Shown: piece after piece, positions 53,514 through 61,910 of the stretch
How the letters are laid out: every line of letters begins with the position of its first letter
Numbering within the stretch: the stretch's first letter is position 1
Assembly (NCBI RefSeq): GCF_900112025.1
Contig: NZ_FOKL01000003.1
Span: forward strand, 372,001-436,000
Direction of reading: 5' to 3'
Source: Janthinobacterium sp. 344
Lineage (GTDB): Bacteria; Pseudomonadota; Gammaproteobacteria; Burkholderiales; Burkholderiaceae_D
DNA length: 64,000 bases
The notes under the pieces: generated by a model
The model's input: only the letters and a program-made list of their open reading frames with translations
The model's database searches: none
What the model was told of the DNA's origin: nothing
Made by a program: the position numbers and the translations under genes

Positions 53514-54583
53514 GGCGCCCAGTAGGTTTGCAATTTCAGCTGCGCCAGCGCCTGGTTGACGAACTGGGGCGCGAACAGGCTGTCGACTTGCAGCGGACGC
53601 GCGATCAGGCCCGCGCTCTTCGCATACGCCGCCTCGCCCACATAATGCTGGCGCAGGCCGGCCGTGAACAAGGGCGACCAGCGCGCCTGCCACGGCGTGT
53701 GGTCGCCCACCAGTTCGCGCCGCACCACGCTTTCCACCTGGCCCGCGGATGCCTCGGTGCGCACGTATTCGTCTTCGCCGCCGGCGCCGGCGGCCCGGTG
53801 GTGCTCGCGCACATAGGCCGTCACCACCAGCTGGGCCAGCTGCGGATAGGCCTTGAGGAAACCGCTGTCGGCCCACAGTTCGGCGCGCATCTTCCAGTCC
53901 TGCGGCGGCGCCTTGCTGGACCAGATGATCTTGCCCACCTTTTTATCTTCCAGCAAAAAGGCGTCGCTGAGGGTAAAGAAGGCGTCGGCCCCGCCCGTGG
54001 CCACCGCCGCCGCGCCCGCCTGCGGGTTCAGGTTGAGGATCTTCACGTCGCGCAAGGTCATGCCGTTTGCTTCCAGCAGGCGCGCGAACGGGTATTCCCA
54101 CGGCCGGCCACGGTGCAGGGCGATCTTCTTGCCCTTCAAGTCCTTGATCGAGCGGGCCGTCGAGCCGTTCGGCACCACCAGGTAAGTATTGCTGAAACTG
54201 CCGCCGGGCAGGATCAGCCGCGTCTGCAGGCCCGAGGCATTGGCGATAATCGATGGCAAGTCGCCATACTGGGCCAGGTCGATCGAATGGTTGGCAAACG
54301 CTTCGTTGACTTGTGTCGCCACGGAATTGGTGGTGACGGGCACCCATTCCAGCTTCACGCCCAGCTTGCCCAGTTCGGCCGCCAGCCAGCCTTGCGCGGC
54401 CACCTGGGCGGCCGAGCCGGCAAACACGGTCTTGCCGGACGGCGCCGCGCGCGCCACGACGGCGATGCGCACGGCGGCCGGCAGCGGCTCGGCCGCCGCC
54501 GCGATGGCTGGCGCCAGCAGGCTGGCCACCACGATGGCGGCCGACAGCTTGCGCCACCTCAAACGTAAGAATTTCAATGACAT
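53510..54583 (-). CDS. Sulfonate-type ABC substrate-binding protein
   Basis: A 357-residue binding protein with a signal peptide (about 1-30, ending IAAAAEP). The first lobe has AAQGWLAAELGKLGVKLEWVPVTTNSVATQVNEAFANHSIDLAQYGDLPSIIANASGLQTRL, the second KKIALHRGRPWEYPFARLLEANGMTLRDVKILNLNPQAGAAAVATGGADAFF. This is the SsuA pattern. It overlaps the first permease by 4 bp and heads the import genes. The start at 54583 was preferred to 54610 for its compact signal; neither has a strong ribosome site. It is a paralogue of the protein at 47566. Confidence 0.88.
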   Translation of the reverse strand: MSLKFLRLRWRKLSAAIVVASLLAPAIAAAAEPLPAAVRIAVVARAAPSGKTVFAGSAAQVAAQGWLAAELGKLGVKLEWVPVTTNSVATQVNEAFANHSIDLAQYGDLPSIIANASGLQTRLILPGGSFSNTYLVVPNGSTARSIKDLKGKKIALHRGRPWEYPFARLLEANGMTLRDVKILNLNPQAGAAAVATGGADAFFTLSDAFLLEDKKVGKIIWSSKAPPQDWKMRAELWADSGFLKAYPQLAQLVVTAYVREHHRAAGAGGEDEYVRTEASAGQVESVVRRELVGDHTPWQARWSPLFTAGLRQHYVGEAAYAKSAGLIARPLQVDSLFAPQFVNQALAQLKLQTYWAP

Positions 54584-54730
54584 TGCGGACCTGTTCTGAT
54601 TAAGGATCATTCAAACAGCGACGCCTGACAAAACCGTCGCGAGCGGCAGCGATTTGTGGCCGGGAAGCGCAGCGGTGCCTGGGCACAGCGAGCATCACAG
54701 GCAGCAAGGCGCGACGCGCAGCAGGTGTGG

Positions 54731-55486
54731 TCAGGTGTTGACCAGGTCGGTGGCAGGCAGCAGCGACAAGGCGCGCGCCGTGTCGATCAGCTTGCTCATC
54801 TTCCATTGCTGCAGCAGCACGCCGGGGCCGAAGTCGCGCGAACCGCCGATGGCTTCGGCCGCGATCTGGATTTTCGCCCCCTCTTCCAGCAGCAGGATGA
54901 ACTCGGCCAGCTTCAGCAAGCCCTGCTTGCCCCACACGGTGGCGCCGCCGTTCGCTTCCAGGATGGCCGTGGCATGCGTGTTGCGGGCGATTTCGCCGAG
55001 GATGAAATCGACTTCCGGCTGGCGGCGGTCGATATAGACGGGAATTTCGCGCACCAGCTGGTAGCGCTGCACGGGCACGTAGCGGATCGGCAGGGTGCGG
55101 TGCGTCTGCGCCCATGCGCCCAGCGACGGCGAATGCACGTGCGAGATCGACGTGACCTCGGGCCGCTCGCGGAACAGTTTTAAATAGCGCGCGCCGCCGT
55201 TATTCGCGTCGCCGAGCAGCACCGTGCCGTCCAGCGCCAGCACGGCCGCCTTCAGGGGCTGGCCGCGGCGGAACGGCCCCGGGTCGTTGACCACCACCAC
55301 CTTGTCGCCGCCAGGGGTGCGCTCGACAAAGCCCACCGTGCCATTGGCCGTCAGGCTGCCCGTCTCGCGCAAGCCGTCGAAGGCGGTCTGCGCGTCGCGC
55401 CGCACCTGCTCCACGAAGGCCAGTTCGGCGGCCGTCAGATCCTGTGCCTGTACTTGTTGTGCTTCCGCTTGTGCCACGTCCGTCAT
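54731..55486 (-). CDS. Class II aldolase/adducin family protein
   Basis: A 251-residue soluble class II aldolase-like protein. The metal-binding histidines are probably those in ISHVHSPSLGAW (about 120-131) and in ARNTHATAILEANGG; the GSLTANGTVGFVERTPGGDKVVVV region matches the family core. These enzymes cleave or isomerise sugar phosphates and related hydroxy-ketones. In this sulfur island it may process the carbon part of a sulfonate, which is unusual. It is the first gene of the long minus-strand operon and carries the best sigma-54 promoter (55538-55553). The start at 55486 has ribosome site GGAG. Confidence 0.82.
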   Translation of the reverse strand: MTDVAQAEAQQVQAQDLTAAELAFVEQVRRDAQTAFDGLRETGSLTANGTVGFVERTPGGDKVVVVNDPGPFRRGQPLKAAVLALDGTVLLGDANNGGARYLKLFRERPEVTSISHVHSPSLGAWAQTHRTLPIRYVPVQRYQLVREIPVYIDRRQPEVDFILGEIARNTHATAILEANGGATVWGKQGLLKLAEFILLLEEGAKIQIAAEAIGGSRDFGPGVLLQQWKMSKLIDTARALSLLPATDLVNT

Positions 55487-55537
55487 GTCATGCTCCATTC
55501 TTGAGGTTGAGGTACGAATCAGTCATGCCTCTACTTT

Positions 55538-55553
55538 CGCAAGACGCGTGCCA
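55538..55553 (-). promoter_or_regulatory. Sigma-54 promoter of the aldolase/ABC operon
   Basis: Minus-strand TGGCACGCGTCTTGCG matches the sigma-54 consensus TGGCACG-N4-TTGC exactly, with GG-N10-GC spacing. The -12 element lies about 53 bp from the ATG at 55486. Confidence 0.75.
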
Positions 55554-55580
55554 GCGCCGGGGCCGGGGAAATGCTGGAGC

Positions 55581-55618
55581 GCTGCTGCTGGCGCAACAGC
55601 GGCTGCTGGCACGGCAGC
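55581..55618. promoter_or_regulatory. Two GCTG-N9-CAGC/CAAC motifs, putative activator sites
   Basis: GCTGCTGCTGGCGCAAC (55581-55597) and GCTGCTGGCACGGCAGC (55602-55618) begin 21 bp apart. They lie between the two divergent sigma-54 promoters of this gap, as expected for an enhancer-binding activator serving both. Confidence 0.5.
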
Positions 55619-55695
55619 AGCGCTGGACGCGGGTGCTGTGGCCCAGCCAGCAAGCGCGGTCCTGGGGCTGACCCGGCGTCTCGGGCTCCGGCAGC

Positions 55696-55711
55696 AGGCA
55701 TGTTTTGTGCA
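55696..55711 (+). promoter_or_regulatory. Candidate sigma-54 promoter of the DszB-like gene at 55747
   Basis: AGGCATGTTTTGTGCA keeps GG-N10-GC spacing and resembles the element at 61868-61883 (same ATG-TTTT spacer). The -12 element is about 37 bp before the ATG. Confidence 0.5.
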
Positions 55712-55746
55712 GCGTTCGGTCTTCCTCACCTTGACCAAGGAATCCC

Positions 55747-56799
55747 ATGACTACCGCAACCTCCCCCGCCGTCGATACCGTCTGGTTCACCCGCTGCCCC
55801 GTGCCCACGGCCACGGGCCTGGCCTATCAACTGGGCTGGCTGGATGAAGAATTCGCCCGCGACGGCATCGCCTTGAAGACCCTGCAGGAAGTGGGCGGCG
55901 AGCTGGCGCGCCACCACTACGACCATGGCCTGTCCACGCTCGTGCGCGAAGGGGGCAACCTGCTGGCCCTGCCCGCGCGCGCGCAAGGCGCGCCCACACG
56001 GCTGATCGGCCTGACGTGGATCGACGAATGGCAAGCCATCCTCGTGCGCCCCGGTTCCGGCATCACGACGCCCGCGCAGCTGCAGGGCAAGCGTGTGGCG
56101 CTGCCCGTGTTCCGCCCCGAAGACTTGCGCGAAAACCGGCGCGGACGCAGCATCGCGCGCGGCATGAGCCTGGCCGGCTACAAGGGCGTGCTGGCGTCCG
56201 CCGGCCTCTCCCTCGACGATGTGCGGCTGGTGGAAGTGGGAGGCGACGCGCCGGCATCGGCCAATCTCGGTGCGGGCCTGTGGCAAGGCATCGCGCCGCT
56301 GCTGCGCGGCGAGGTCGATGCCGTCTACGTGAAAGGCGCGGCGGCGGCCGAGGCGGCCCGCGCGGCGGGGCTGGAAGTGGGCATCGCCATCGACGCCCTG
56401 CCCGACCGGCGCTTCCGCGTGAACAACGGCACGCCGCGCCCGATCACCGTGCATGCCTCCATGCTGGAAGAGCATTTCGAGCTGGTCGTGCGCTTTTTGA
56501 CGCAGACCCTGCGCGCCGCGCACTGGGCGCGCAGCCACCCGGCCGACGTGCTGGCCATCCTGCAGGGCGAGACGCGGGCCGGCGCCGACGCCGTGGCCGA
56601 AGCCTACCGCGACGGTTTTCATCTGACCCTGGCGCCCGACCTGTCGGAAGAAAAAGTGGCGCTGTTCCGCCAGCAGAAGGATTTTCAATTGCAGCACGGC
56701 TTCCTCGACCGCGACGTCGATATCGACAGCTGGATCGACCGCCGGCCGCTGGAAGAGGCGCAGCGACGGCTGGAGGCGCTGCTGCGGGTGGCGGCTTGA
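55747..56799 (+). CDS. DszB-like desulfinase/binding-protein homolog, second copy
   Basis: A 350-residue cytosolic protein, no signal peptide, paralogous to the one at 48673. DszB catalytic positions are again occupied: Cys17 in FTRCPVPTAT, His57 in RHHYDHG and Arg67 in LVREGGN, with identical 10-residue His-to-Arg spacing. It probably releases sulfite from a sulfinate formed by the flavin monooxygenases nearby, though a binding role cannot be excluded. It is transcribed alone, divergently from the aldolase operon, and ends at a bidirectional terminator shared with the TonB receptor gene. Confidence 0.82.
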   Translation: MTTATSPAVDTVWFTRCPVPTATGLAYQLGWLDEEFARDGIALKTLQEVGGELARHHYDHGLSTLVREGGNLLALPARAQGAPTRLIGLTWIDEWQAILVRPGSGITTPAQLQGKRVALPVFRPEDLRENRRGRSIARGMSLAGYKGVLASAGLSLDDVRLVEVGGDAPASANLGAGLWQGIAPLLRGEVDAVYVKGAAAAEAARAAGLEVGIAIDALPDRRFRVNNGTPRPITVHASMLEEHFELVVRFLTQTLRAAHWARSHPADVLAILQGETRAGADAVAEAYRDGFHLTLAPDLSEEKVALFRQQKDFQLQHGFLDRDVDIDSWIDRRPLEEAQRRLEALLRVAA

Positions 56800-56814
56800 T
56801 GGGGGTGTAGCGGT

Positions 56815-56866
56815 GTTGTCGGCTTACGCTGCGCTGAGCCGGCCTACCGCTGCCTAAGCCGACAAC
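56815..56866. repeat. 12-bp perfect inverted repeat (REP-like)
   Basis: GTTGTCGGCTTA (56815-56826) and its exact reverse complement (56855-56866) flank 28 bp of GC-rich DNA. It lies after the DszB-like gene and just before the terminator hairpin. Confidence 0.6.
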
Positions 56867-56896
56867 TCCAGCCTGAGCCGACCTGCGCGAAAATAC

Positions 56897-56922
56897 AAAG
56901 GCCGGCGAGTTTGCCGGCCTTT
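56897..56922. terminator. Bidirectional intrinsic terminator
   Basis: AAAGGCCGGC (56897-56906) and GCCGGCCTTT (56913-56922) form a 10-bp perfect stem with a 6-nt loop. It sits between the convergent genes ending at 56799 and 56941, with short A/T tracts on both sides of the GC core. Confidence 0.75.
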
Positions 56923-56940
56923 CACATCAGGCGGTCACGC

Positions 56941-59313
56941 TCAGAACTGCAGCGTGTACGACGCGCCCACCGTGCGGCCCTGGCCGATGATGACCGTGTC
57001 GCCGTTGACGGCGCCGGGCACGAAACTGGTAAGCGTGTGGTTGCGGTAGACCTTGTCGGCCAGGTTGTTCGCGTATGCCGTGATGCGCTGCTTGCCGCCC
57101 GGGAGCACATAGGACAGGCGCGCATTGGCCAGGGCGAAGCCGCCCTGGTTCAGCAGGTCGCGCGCGGCGCTTTGCGGGTCCACATAGTAGTACTGCTTCG
57201 ACGTGTAGCGCACGTCGCCGCTGAAGACCAGCTGCGCGCCGTTGCCCAGCGGGTAGCGGTAGTCGGCCGCCAGCAGGGCCGTCACGTGGGGCGAACGCAC
57301 GAACTCATTGCCGGAGCGGTCGCCGCCGTTGTTCTGGATGGCGAAATCGTCGAACTCCGTGCGCAGCAGGCCCAGATTGGCGTTGATGTGCAGGTTGTCC
57401 GTCGGCTGCGCCTCGATCTCGAATTCCGCGCCGTTCACGTGGGCCTTGCGCACGTTCTGCAGATAGCTGACGTTCTGCGTGGGGTCGCCGTTGTACACGC
57501 CCGTGATATTCACCTGCACGTCCTTGTAATCATAATGAAAAACGTTGGCGTTGAAGTTCAGGCGCCCGTCCAGCCATTCGGACTTGAGGCCCGCCTCGAA
57601 CGAGTTCAGGGTTTCCGGCTTCACCGTATTGAGCGCCCGCACGTCCGTGGCGCTGGTGTTGTAGCCGCCCGACTTGATGCCATGCGCGTATTTCAGGTAG
57701 CCGCGCAGGGTGCGGCTGAAGCGATATTCGGGCGTCACGTCATACGTCAGCGCATTCCACGTGGTGGACTGGGTCGACGTGAAGTTGTTGTTGGCGACCG
57801 AGGCGGCCGTGTAATTGCCGCCCTGGACCGTGTTCCACCAGTTGGCCGGGTCGCCGAACGTCACCGTGTTCGACGCGGCCTGCACGCGCCGCAAGTCCAG
57901 GTCCTTGGTTTCCGTGGTCCAGCGCAAGCCAAACGTGGACAGGAACTGCTCGCTGAAGTTGACGGTGGTGCTGCCGAAGATGGCCGCGCTGCGCGCCTTG
58001 TGCTGGTAGATGCTGCGGTTGTAGCCGACAGGCTGCGTGCTGCCCGCCAGCGCCGGCACCGTGCCGTTGGGCAGGCGCGCGCCGGCTGAATCGGAATCGA
58101 TCTTTTCATTGAAGTAGAACAGGCCCGCCACCCAGCTCAGGGTGCCGTTTTGCGGCGACGTCAATCGCAGCTCCTGCGACACTTGCCGGCTGCTCGCCTT
58201 CGAGCGGCTGCGCCCCACTTCCAGCGGCGTGTTGTCGCTGTCGCCCGTCGCTTCGTTGCGGAAGTTTTCATAGCCCGTGATGGAAGTGAGGGTCAGCTCG
58301 CCCAGCGCATACTCCAGGTTCAGCTGCGCGCCGCCCTGCTGCACGTCGCTGTCGGCCGGTGCGTTCGTGCTCACATCATCGGGATTGGTGCTGGGGATGT
58401 AGCCGTTGCGGTACACGCCATTCGCGCCGTAGCTGGCCACGGTGGTGGTGGCGCCCTTGGTCGTGTAGTCGCGGTAATGCAGGTTCAAATTGGCCGTCAG
58501 GTCGCGCCCGATCAGGGCCTTGAGCTGGCCGCGGATGGCGCTGTCCTTGAGTTTTCCATCGCGCTCGCCCGTAAACAGGTTGTGGAAACGGCCCTTGTCC
58601 TGCTGCTCCGTGTGGAAGGACAATCGCCCCGCCAGCACCTCGTCGACCAGCGCGCCGCCTATGGCGCCCTCGGCCAGGGTGGTGTCGTAGCTGCCGTAAT
58701 CGAGCTTGGCGTAGCCGCTGGACTTGAACGAGGGTTTGCGCGAAATCACGTTGATGGCGCCGCCCGTCGTGTTCTTGCCCCACAGGGTGCCTTGCGGGCC
58801 GCGCAGCACTTCCACCCGGTCCAGGTCGAACAGGGGAAAGCCCGTGGCGCTGGAATTGCTGAGGTAGACGTCATCGAGGTAAAAGCCGACGGGATTCGGA
58901 AAGTCGATCTGCTGCTGGCCCGCGCCCACGCCGCGTATCCACCAGCGCGGGCGGCCGTGCTGCTGCGTGCCGGCCGAGGCGTTCGGCACGTAGTTGAGGA
59001 TTTCGCTGGCCGAACGGCCGATGCCCGTGTCGAGCAGCTCCTTGCCACCGAGGACGGTAATCGCGCTCGGCACCTTCTGCGCCGATTCCTCGCGCTTTTG
59101 CGCCGTCACCGTCACCGATTGCAGGGAAGCGCCCTCGCCCGAGCCATTCGCGTCGGCCGTGGCAATGACATCGGCGGCAGGCGTTTCCGCATGGGCCAGG
59201 CCGGGCGCGAGCATCAGGCCGCCGATGGCAAAGGCCGAGCGCAGCGCGCGGCGCACGGGCGTCAGGTGGAAAGGAAATGGAGAAGAGTCGGCGGGGGCGG
59301 TGGAACGGCGCAT
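56941..59313 (-). CDS. TonB-dependent receptor of the organosulfur island
   Basis: A 790-residue outer-membrane receptor: signal region to about 43 (LAHAE), plug domain at about 65-210 (SVTVTAQKREESAQKVPSAITVLGGKELLDTGIGRSASEILNYVPNASAGTQQHGRPRWWIRGVG), barrel ending in VGASYTLQF. It resembles receptors linked to sulfur-compound uptake operons rather than siderophore clusters, mainly through its location. It has its own sigma-54 promoter (59364-59380) and upstream motifs, and ends at a terminator shared with the DszB-like gene. It would carry a bulky or scarce sulfonate or sulfone across the outer membrane. The ligand is an inference from context. Confidence 0.9.
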   Translation of the reverse strand: MRRSTAPADSSPFPFHLTPVRRALRSAFAIGGLMLAPGLAHAETPAADVIATADANGSGEGASLQSVTVTAQKREESAQKVPSAITVLGGKELLDTGIGRSASEILNYVPNASAGTQQHGRPRWWIRGVGAGQQQIDFPNPVGFYLDDVYLSNSSATGFPLFDLDRVEVLRGPQGTLWGKNTTGGAINVISRKPSFKSSGYAKLDYGSYDTTLAEGAIGGALVDEVLAGRLSFHTEQQDKGRFHNLFTGERDGKLKDSAIRGQLKALIGRDLTANLNLHYRDYTTKGATTTVASYGANGVYRNGYIPSTNPDDVSTNAPADSDVQQGGAQLNLEYALGELTLTSITGYENFRNEATGDSDNTPLEVGRSRSKASSRQVSQELRLTSPQNGTLSWVAGLFYFNEKIDSDSAGARLPNGTVPALAGSTQPVGYNRSIYQHKARSAAIFGSTTVNFSEQFLSTFGLRWTTETKDLDLRRVQAASNTVTFGDPANWWNTVQGGNYTAASVANNNFTSTQSTTWNALTYDVTPEYRFSRTLRGYLKYAHGIKSGGYNTSATDVRALNTVKPETLNSFEAGLKSEWLDGRLNFNANVFHYDYKDVQVNITGVYNGDPTQNVSYLQNVRKAHVNGAEFEIEAQPTDNLHINANLGLLRTEFDDFAIQNNGGDRSGNEFVRSPHVTALLAADYRYPLGNGAQLVFSGDVRYTSKQYYYVDPQSAARDLLNQGGFALANARLSYVLPGGKQRITAYANNLADKVYRNHTLTSFVPGAVNGDTVIIGQGRTVGASYTLQF

Positions 59314-59363
59314 GGGTGATTATCCTTGAGTAAAGTCAAAACGCGAGATGGTGATGACCTACA

Positions 59364-59380
59364 TTGCAAGGGGCATGCCC
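59364..59380 (-). promoter_or_regulatory. Sigma-54 promoter of the TonB receptor gene
   Basis: The minus-strand sequence GGGCATGCCCCTTGCAA has a perfect TTGCA -12 element and GG-N10-GC spacing; the -24 part matches at four to five of seven positions. It is about 50 bp before the ATG at 59313. Confidence 0.6.
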
Positions 59381-59447
59381 GCTGCCGCAGCGCAGCAAAA
59401 TTGAACTTAAGTGATTGATTTCAAAGGAAGACTATCGAGATGATAGC

Positions 59448-59524
59448 GCTGTTGATTTGGCAGCAGCGGCGCCGCCGCGTGCTGCCTGCGCGACAGCAGG
59501 CGGTGGCGCTGCTGTCGCGGCAAC
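59448..59524. promoter_or_regulatory. Three GCTG-N9-CAGC/CAAC motifs upstream of the TonB receptor
   Basis: Copies at 59448-59464 (GCTGTTGATTTGGCAGC), 59481-59497 (GCTGCCTGCGCGACAGC) and 59508-59524 (GCTGCTGTCGCGGCAAC). They lie 70-145 bp upstream of the receptor's sigma-54 promoter. The first copy, within a 20-bp block, is identical to the one at 61909-61928. Confidence 0.5.
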
Positions 59525-59535
59525 AGGGGAAAGGA

Positions 59536-60690
59536 TCAGGCGGCGCGCAGCAGGGCCGCCGTATGGCCGCGCACCAGCGGCAGCACTTCCTCGCCCACCC
59601 GGTACGCTTCTTCCAGGTGCGGCGTGCTGGCCAGGATGAAGGCGTCGGCACCCAGCTGCACCAGTTCGTCGAGGCGCTCGGCCACCTGCTGGTAGCTGCC
59701 GACGATGCCCTGCGTCTGCCCGCCGCGCAGCAAATTAAAACCGGACCAGATGTTCGGCGCCGTGATCAAGTCCTTGTAGCTGTTCAGGGTCGTCGGGCGG
59801 TTGCCGCGCTGGCGCGCCGCGCCCACGGAGTCGCCGCCATCGGTGCCGAGGAACTGGCGCAGGGTGGCGGCGTCCACGGCGTCAAAACCCTTGCGCACCT
59901 CGTCCCACGCCTCTTCTTCCGTGGCGCGGGCCACGATATCGACGCGCACGGCGCACTTGATCTTGCGCCCCAGCAGCGCCGTCTTTTCCTGCACGCGGGC
60001 GAATTTCTCGCGCAGCTGCTCGAACGGTTCCAGCCACGTCAGGTAGTAATCGGCGTGCTTCGAGGCGGAACCGAGGGCCGCGTCGGACGAACCGGAAAAG
60101 TAAATCTCGGGGAAATCCTGCTCCGACAGGGGCGTGGCCAGGCCCGCGTCTTCCACCTGGTAGAACTTGCCCTGGTAGGAAAACGGTCCGCCGCGCCACA
60201 CGCCGCGCACCACATCGAGAAATTCCGTCGTGCGCGTGTAGCGGTCGTCGTGGCCGGCCGAATCGCCCCACCACAGCTGCGCCGGACCGCCGCCGCCCGT
60301 GATGACGTTGTACAGGGCGCGGCCGCCCGTGGCCCGCTGCAGGCTGGCCGTCATGCGCGCGGCCACCACGGGGTTCAAAAAGCCGGGCTGGAACGGGATC
60401 ATGAAGCGGAAGGTGCGCGTCTCGCGCGCCAGCAGCGCGGAAATGGCCCACGGTTCGTCCGTCATGGGAAACGACGGAATCAGGCCGCCCTGGAAGCCCG
60501 ACAATTCGGCCGCGCGGGCGATTTCCGCCAGGTAGTCGATGTACGTAAAACCGTCGGCGCCGCCGCCACCGAGGCCGGCCTGGCGCAGGTTGTCATTGCC
60601 GGGAAACCAGTCGCCGCGAAACGGCGTGCGGGCGCGGTGCGAACTCGGTTCGCCATGCGTGGGAATGCGCCAGAAAAAATCGATTGCCAT
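59536..60690 (-). CDS. SsuD-like FMNH2-dependent monooxygenase
   Basis: A 384-residue bacterial luciferase-like monooxygenase close to alkanesulfonate monooxygenase SsuD. Shared features include FFWRIPTHGE at the start, IARAAELSGFQGGLIPS, LYNVITGGGG, IYFSGSSDAAL, YLTWLEP, and the C-terminal PHLEEAYRVGEEVLPL. SsuD uses FMNH2 and O2 to split a sulfonate into aldehyde and sulfite. The start at 60690 has ribosome site AAGGAG. It begins 26 bp after the next LLM gene and is probably in one operon with it. The reductase giving FMNH2 is not in this window. Confidence 0.9.
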   Translation of the reverse strand: MAIDFFWRIPTHGEPSSHRARTPFRGDWFPGNDNLRQAGLGGGGADGFTYIDYLAEIARAAELSGFQGGLIPSFPMTDEPWAISALLARETRTFRFMIPFQPGFLNPVVAARMTASLQRATGGRALYNVITGGGGPAQLWWGDSAGHDDRYTRTTEFLDVVRGVWRGGPFSYQGKFYQVEDAGLATPLSEQDFPEIYFSGSSDAALGSASKHADYYLTWLEPFEQLREKFARVQEKTALLGRKIKCAVRVDIVARATEEEAWDEVRKGFDAVDAATLRQFLGTDGGDSVGAARQRGNRPTTLNSYKDLITAPNIWSGFNLLRGGQTQGIVGSYQQVAERLDELVQLGADAFILASTPHLEEAYRVGEEVLPLVRGHTAALLRAA

Positions 60691-60716
60691 GTAGGGTACT
60701 CCTTGGTAAGTTGGAT

Positions 60717-61796
60717 TCAAGCGGCCCGCTGCTGCGGGTTCAGCGCTGCCCGCACCAGCGGCAGCACGTACTCGCCGATGCGGTAGGCTTCCTCGAAATG
60801 GGGGATCGCCGCCAGCACGAAGCTGGCCACGCCCGCCTGCGCATAGGCTTCCAGCGCGGCGGCCACCTGTGCATGGCTGCCGACCAGGGCGCCGTGGGCG
60901 CCCGTCTGCGCCTGCGCAAAGCCGGGCCAGAAGGCGGCGGCACGGTCATCGAAGGGCACATCGTCAGGCAGACCCGCGCCGTTGCGGTAGCGCCGCGCAT
61001 CGCGCAAGGCTTCGTCGAACGTTTCACGGGCCAGCACGTCGATGCGCAAGCCCGCCGCCACGGCGCGGCCCTGCTGGCGCGCCTGCGTTTGCAGGCTGTC
61101 GATGGAATGCTGCAAATCCGCCACGGGCGCCGCATCGAAGACGTGCACGTCGGCCTGGCGCGCCGACAGGGCCAGCGCCTCGGGCGTCTCCCCCGTCAGG
61201 TAGATGCTGTTGACAGGGTGGTTTGCCAGCGGGCCCTTGAAGCCGCCATCCTGCACTTCGAAGTATCTGCCCTTGAAGCTGAACGGAGAGCTGGTCTGCA
61301 CGCCGCGCGCCACCGTGATGAATTCATCGATGCGGGGCAGAATATCGGCATCCGGCGCCGCATCGCCCTGGCGCCGGCGCGCGGCCGCATCGCCGCCGTG
61401 GCTTATCTGCCAGGCGAAGCGCCCGCCCGTGAAGCGCTGGAAGCTGACGGCGTTCTTCGCCGCGTACACGGCCGAACCCCAGGCCGCGTCGAATTCGGCG
61501 ATCAGCTTCAGGTGGCGCGTGCTGCGCGCCAGATACCCTGCGACGATCCAGCTTTCATCGCCCTGCGTATCGTGGCGCACCTGGATGCCGTCGAAGCCGG
61601 ACAGGTCGGCCGCGCGGGCGATCTGGTGCAGGTAGTCGAAGTAATTGAACGGCGGGTGGGCGCCGCGCGGGTCGCTCACGCCCGCCTGCAGGGGGCTGGG
61701 CGCGCCGGCGGCCCGTTCGCCCCGGCGCGTGATGCCGGGCGCCGCGTAACGGCCGTCGCCGCCGGTGGGCAATTGCCAGATGAATTCGATGGTCAT
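60717..61796 (-). CDS. SsuD-like FMNH2-dependent monooxygenase, second copy
   Basis: A 359-residue luciferase-like monooxygenase, paralogous to the neighbour but clearly diverged. Features are IEFIWQLPTGGDG at the start, IARAADLSGFDGIQV, FAWQISHGGD, and PHFEEAYRIGEYVLPLVR at the end. The central part (about 125-150) has an Arg-rich loop not seen in the first copy. The start at 61796 has the ribosome site AGGAG. It is the first gene of the two-gene operon and has a sigma-54-like promoter and tandem upstream motifs. The substrate is probably a different sulfonate or sulfone. Confidence 0.88.
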   Translation of the reverse strand: MTIEFIWQLPTGGDGRYAAPGITRRGERAAGAPSPLQAGVSDPRGAHPPFNYFDYLHQIARAADLSGFDGIQVRHDTQGDESWIVAGYLARSTRHLKLIAEFDAAWGSAVYAAKNAVSFQRFTGGRFAWQISHGGDAAARRRQGDAAPDADILPRIDEFITVARGVQTSSPFSFKGRYFEVQDGGFKGPLANHPVNSIYLTGETPEALALSARQADVHVFDAAPVADLQHSIDSLQTQARQQGRAVAAGLRIDVLARETFDEALRDARRYRNGAGLPDDVPFDDRAAAFWPGFAQAQTGAHGALVGSHAQVAAALEAYAQAGVASFVLAAIPHFEEAYRIGEYVLPLVRAALNPQQRAA

Positions 61797-61867
61797 GCAT
61801 GGACTCCTGTCGTGGGTCAAAAAAAAGGGCGCGGCGCATCGCGCGCAGCGATCTGCCCTTCCCTCCT

Positions 61868-61883
61868 CGCAGAAAACATGCCA
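61868..61883 (-). promoter_or_regulatory. Candidate sigma-54 promoter of the two-monooxygenase operon
   Basis: Minus-strand TGGCATGTTTTCTGCG has six of seven -24 matches, TGC at -12, and GG-N10-GC spacing. It lies about 72 bp before the ATG at 61796. Confidence 0.55.
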
Positions 61884-61910
61884 TGCGCAGCAGCCCCGCC
61901 AGCACCATGC

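Noticed and set aside
53514..53876. Upstream extension of the ABC permease frame
   Set aside because: It is an alternate frame of the binding-protein gene; the ATG at 53513 overlaps that stop exactly.
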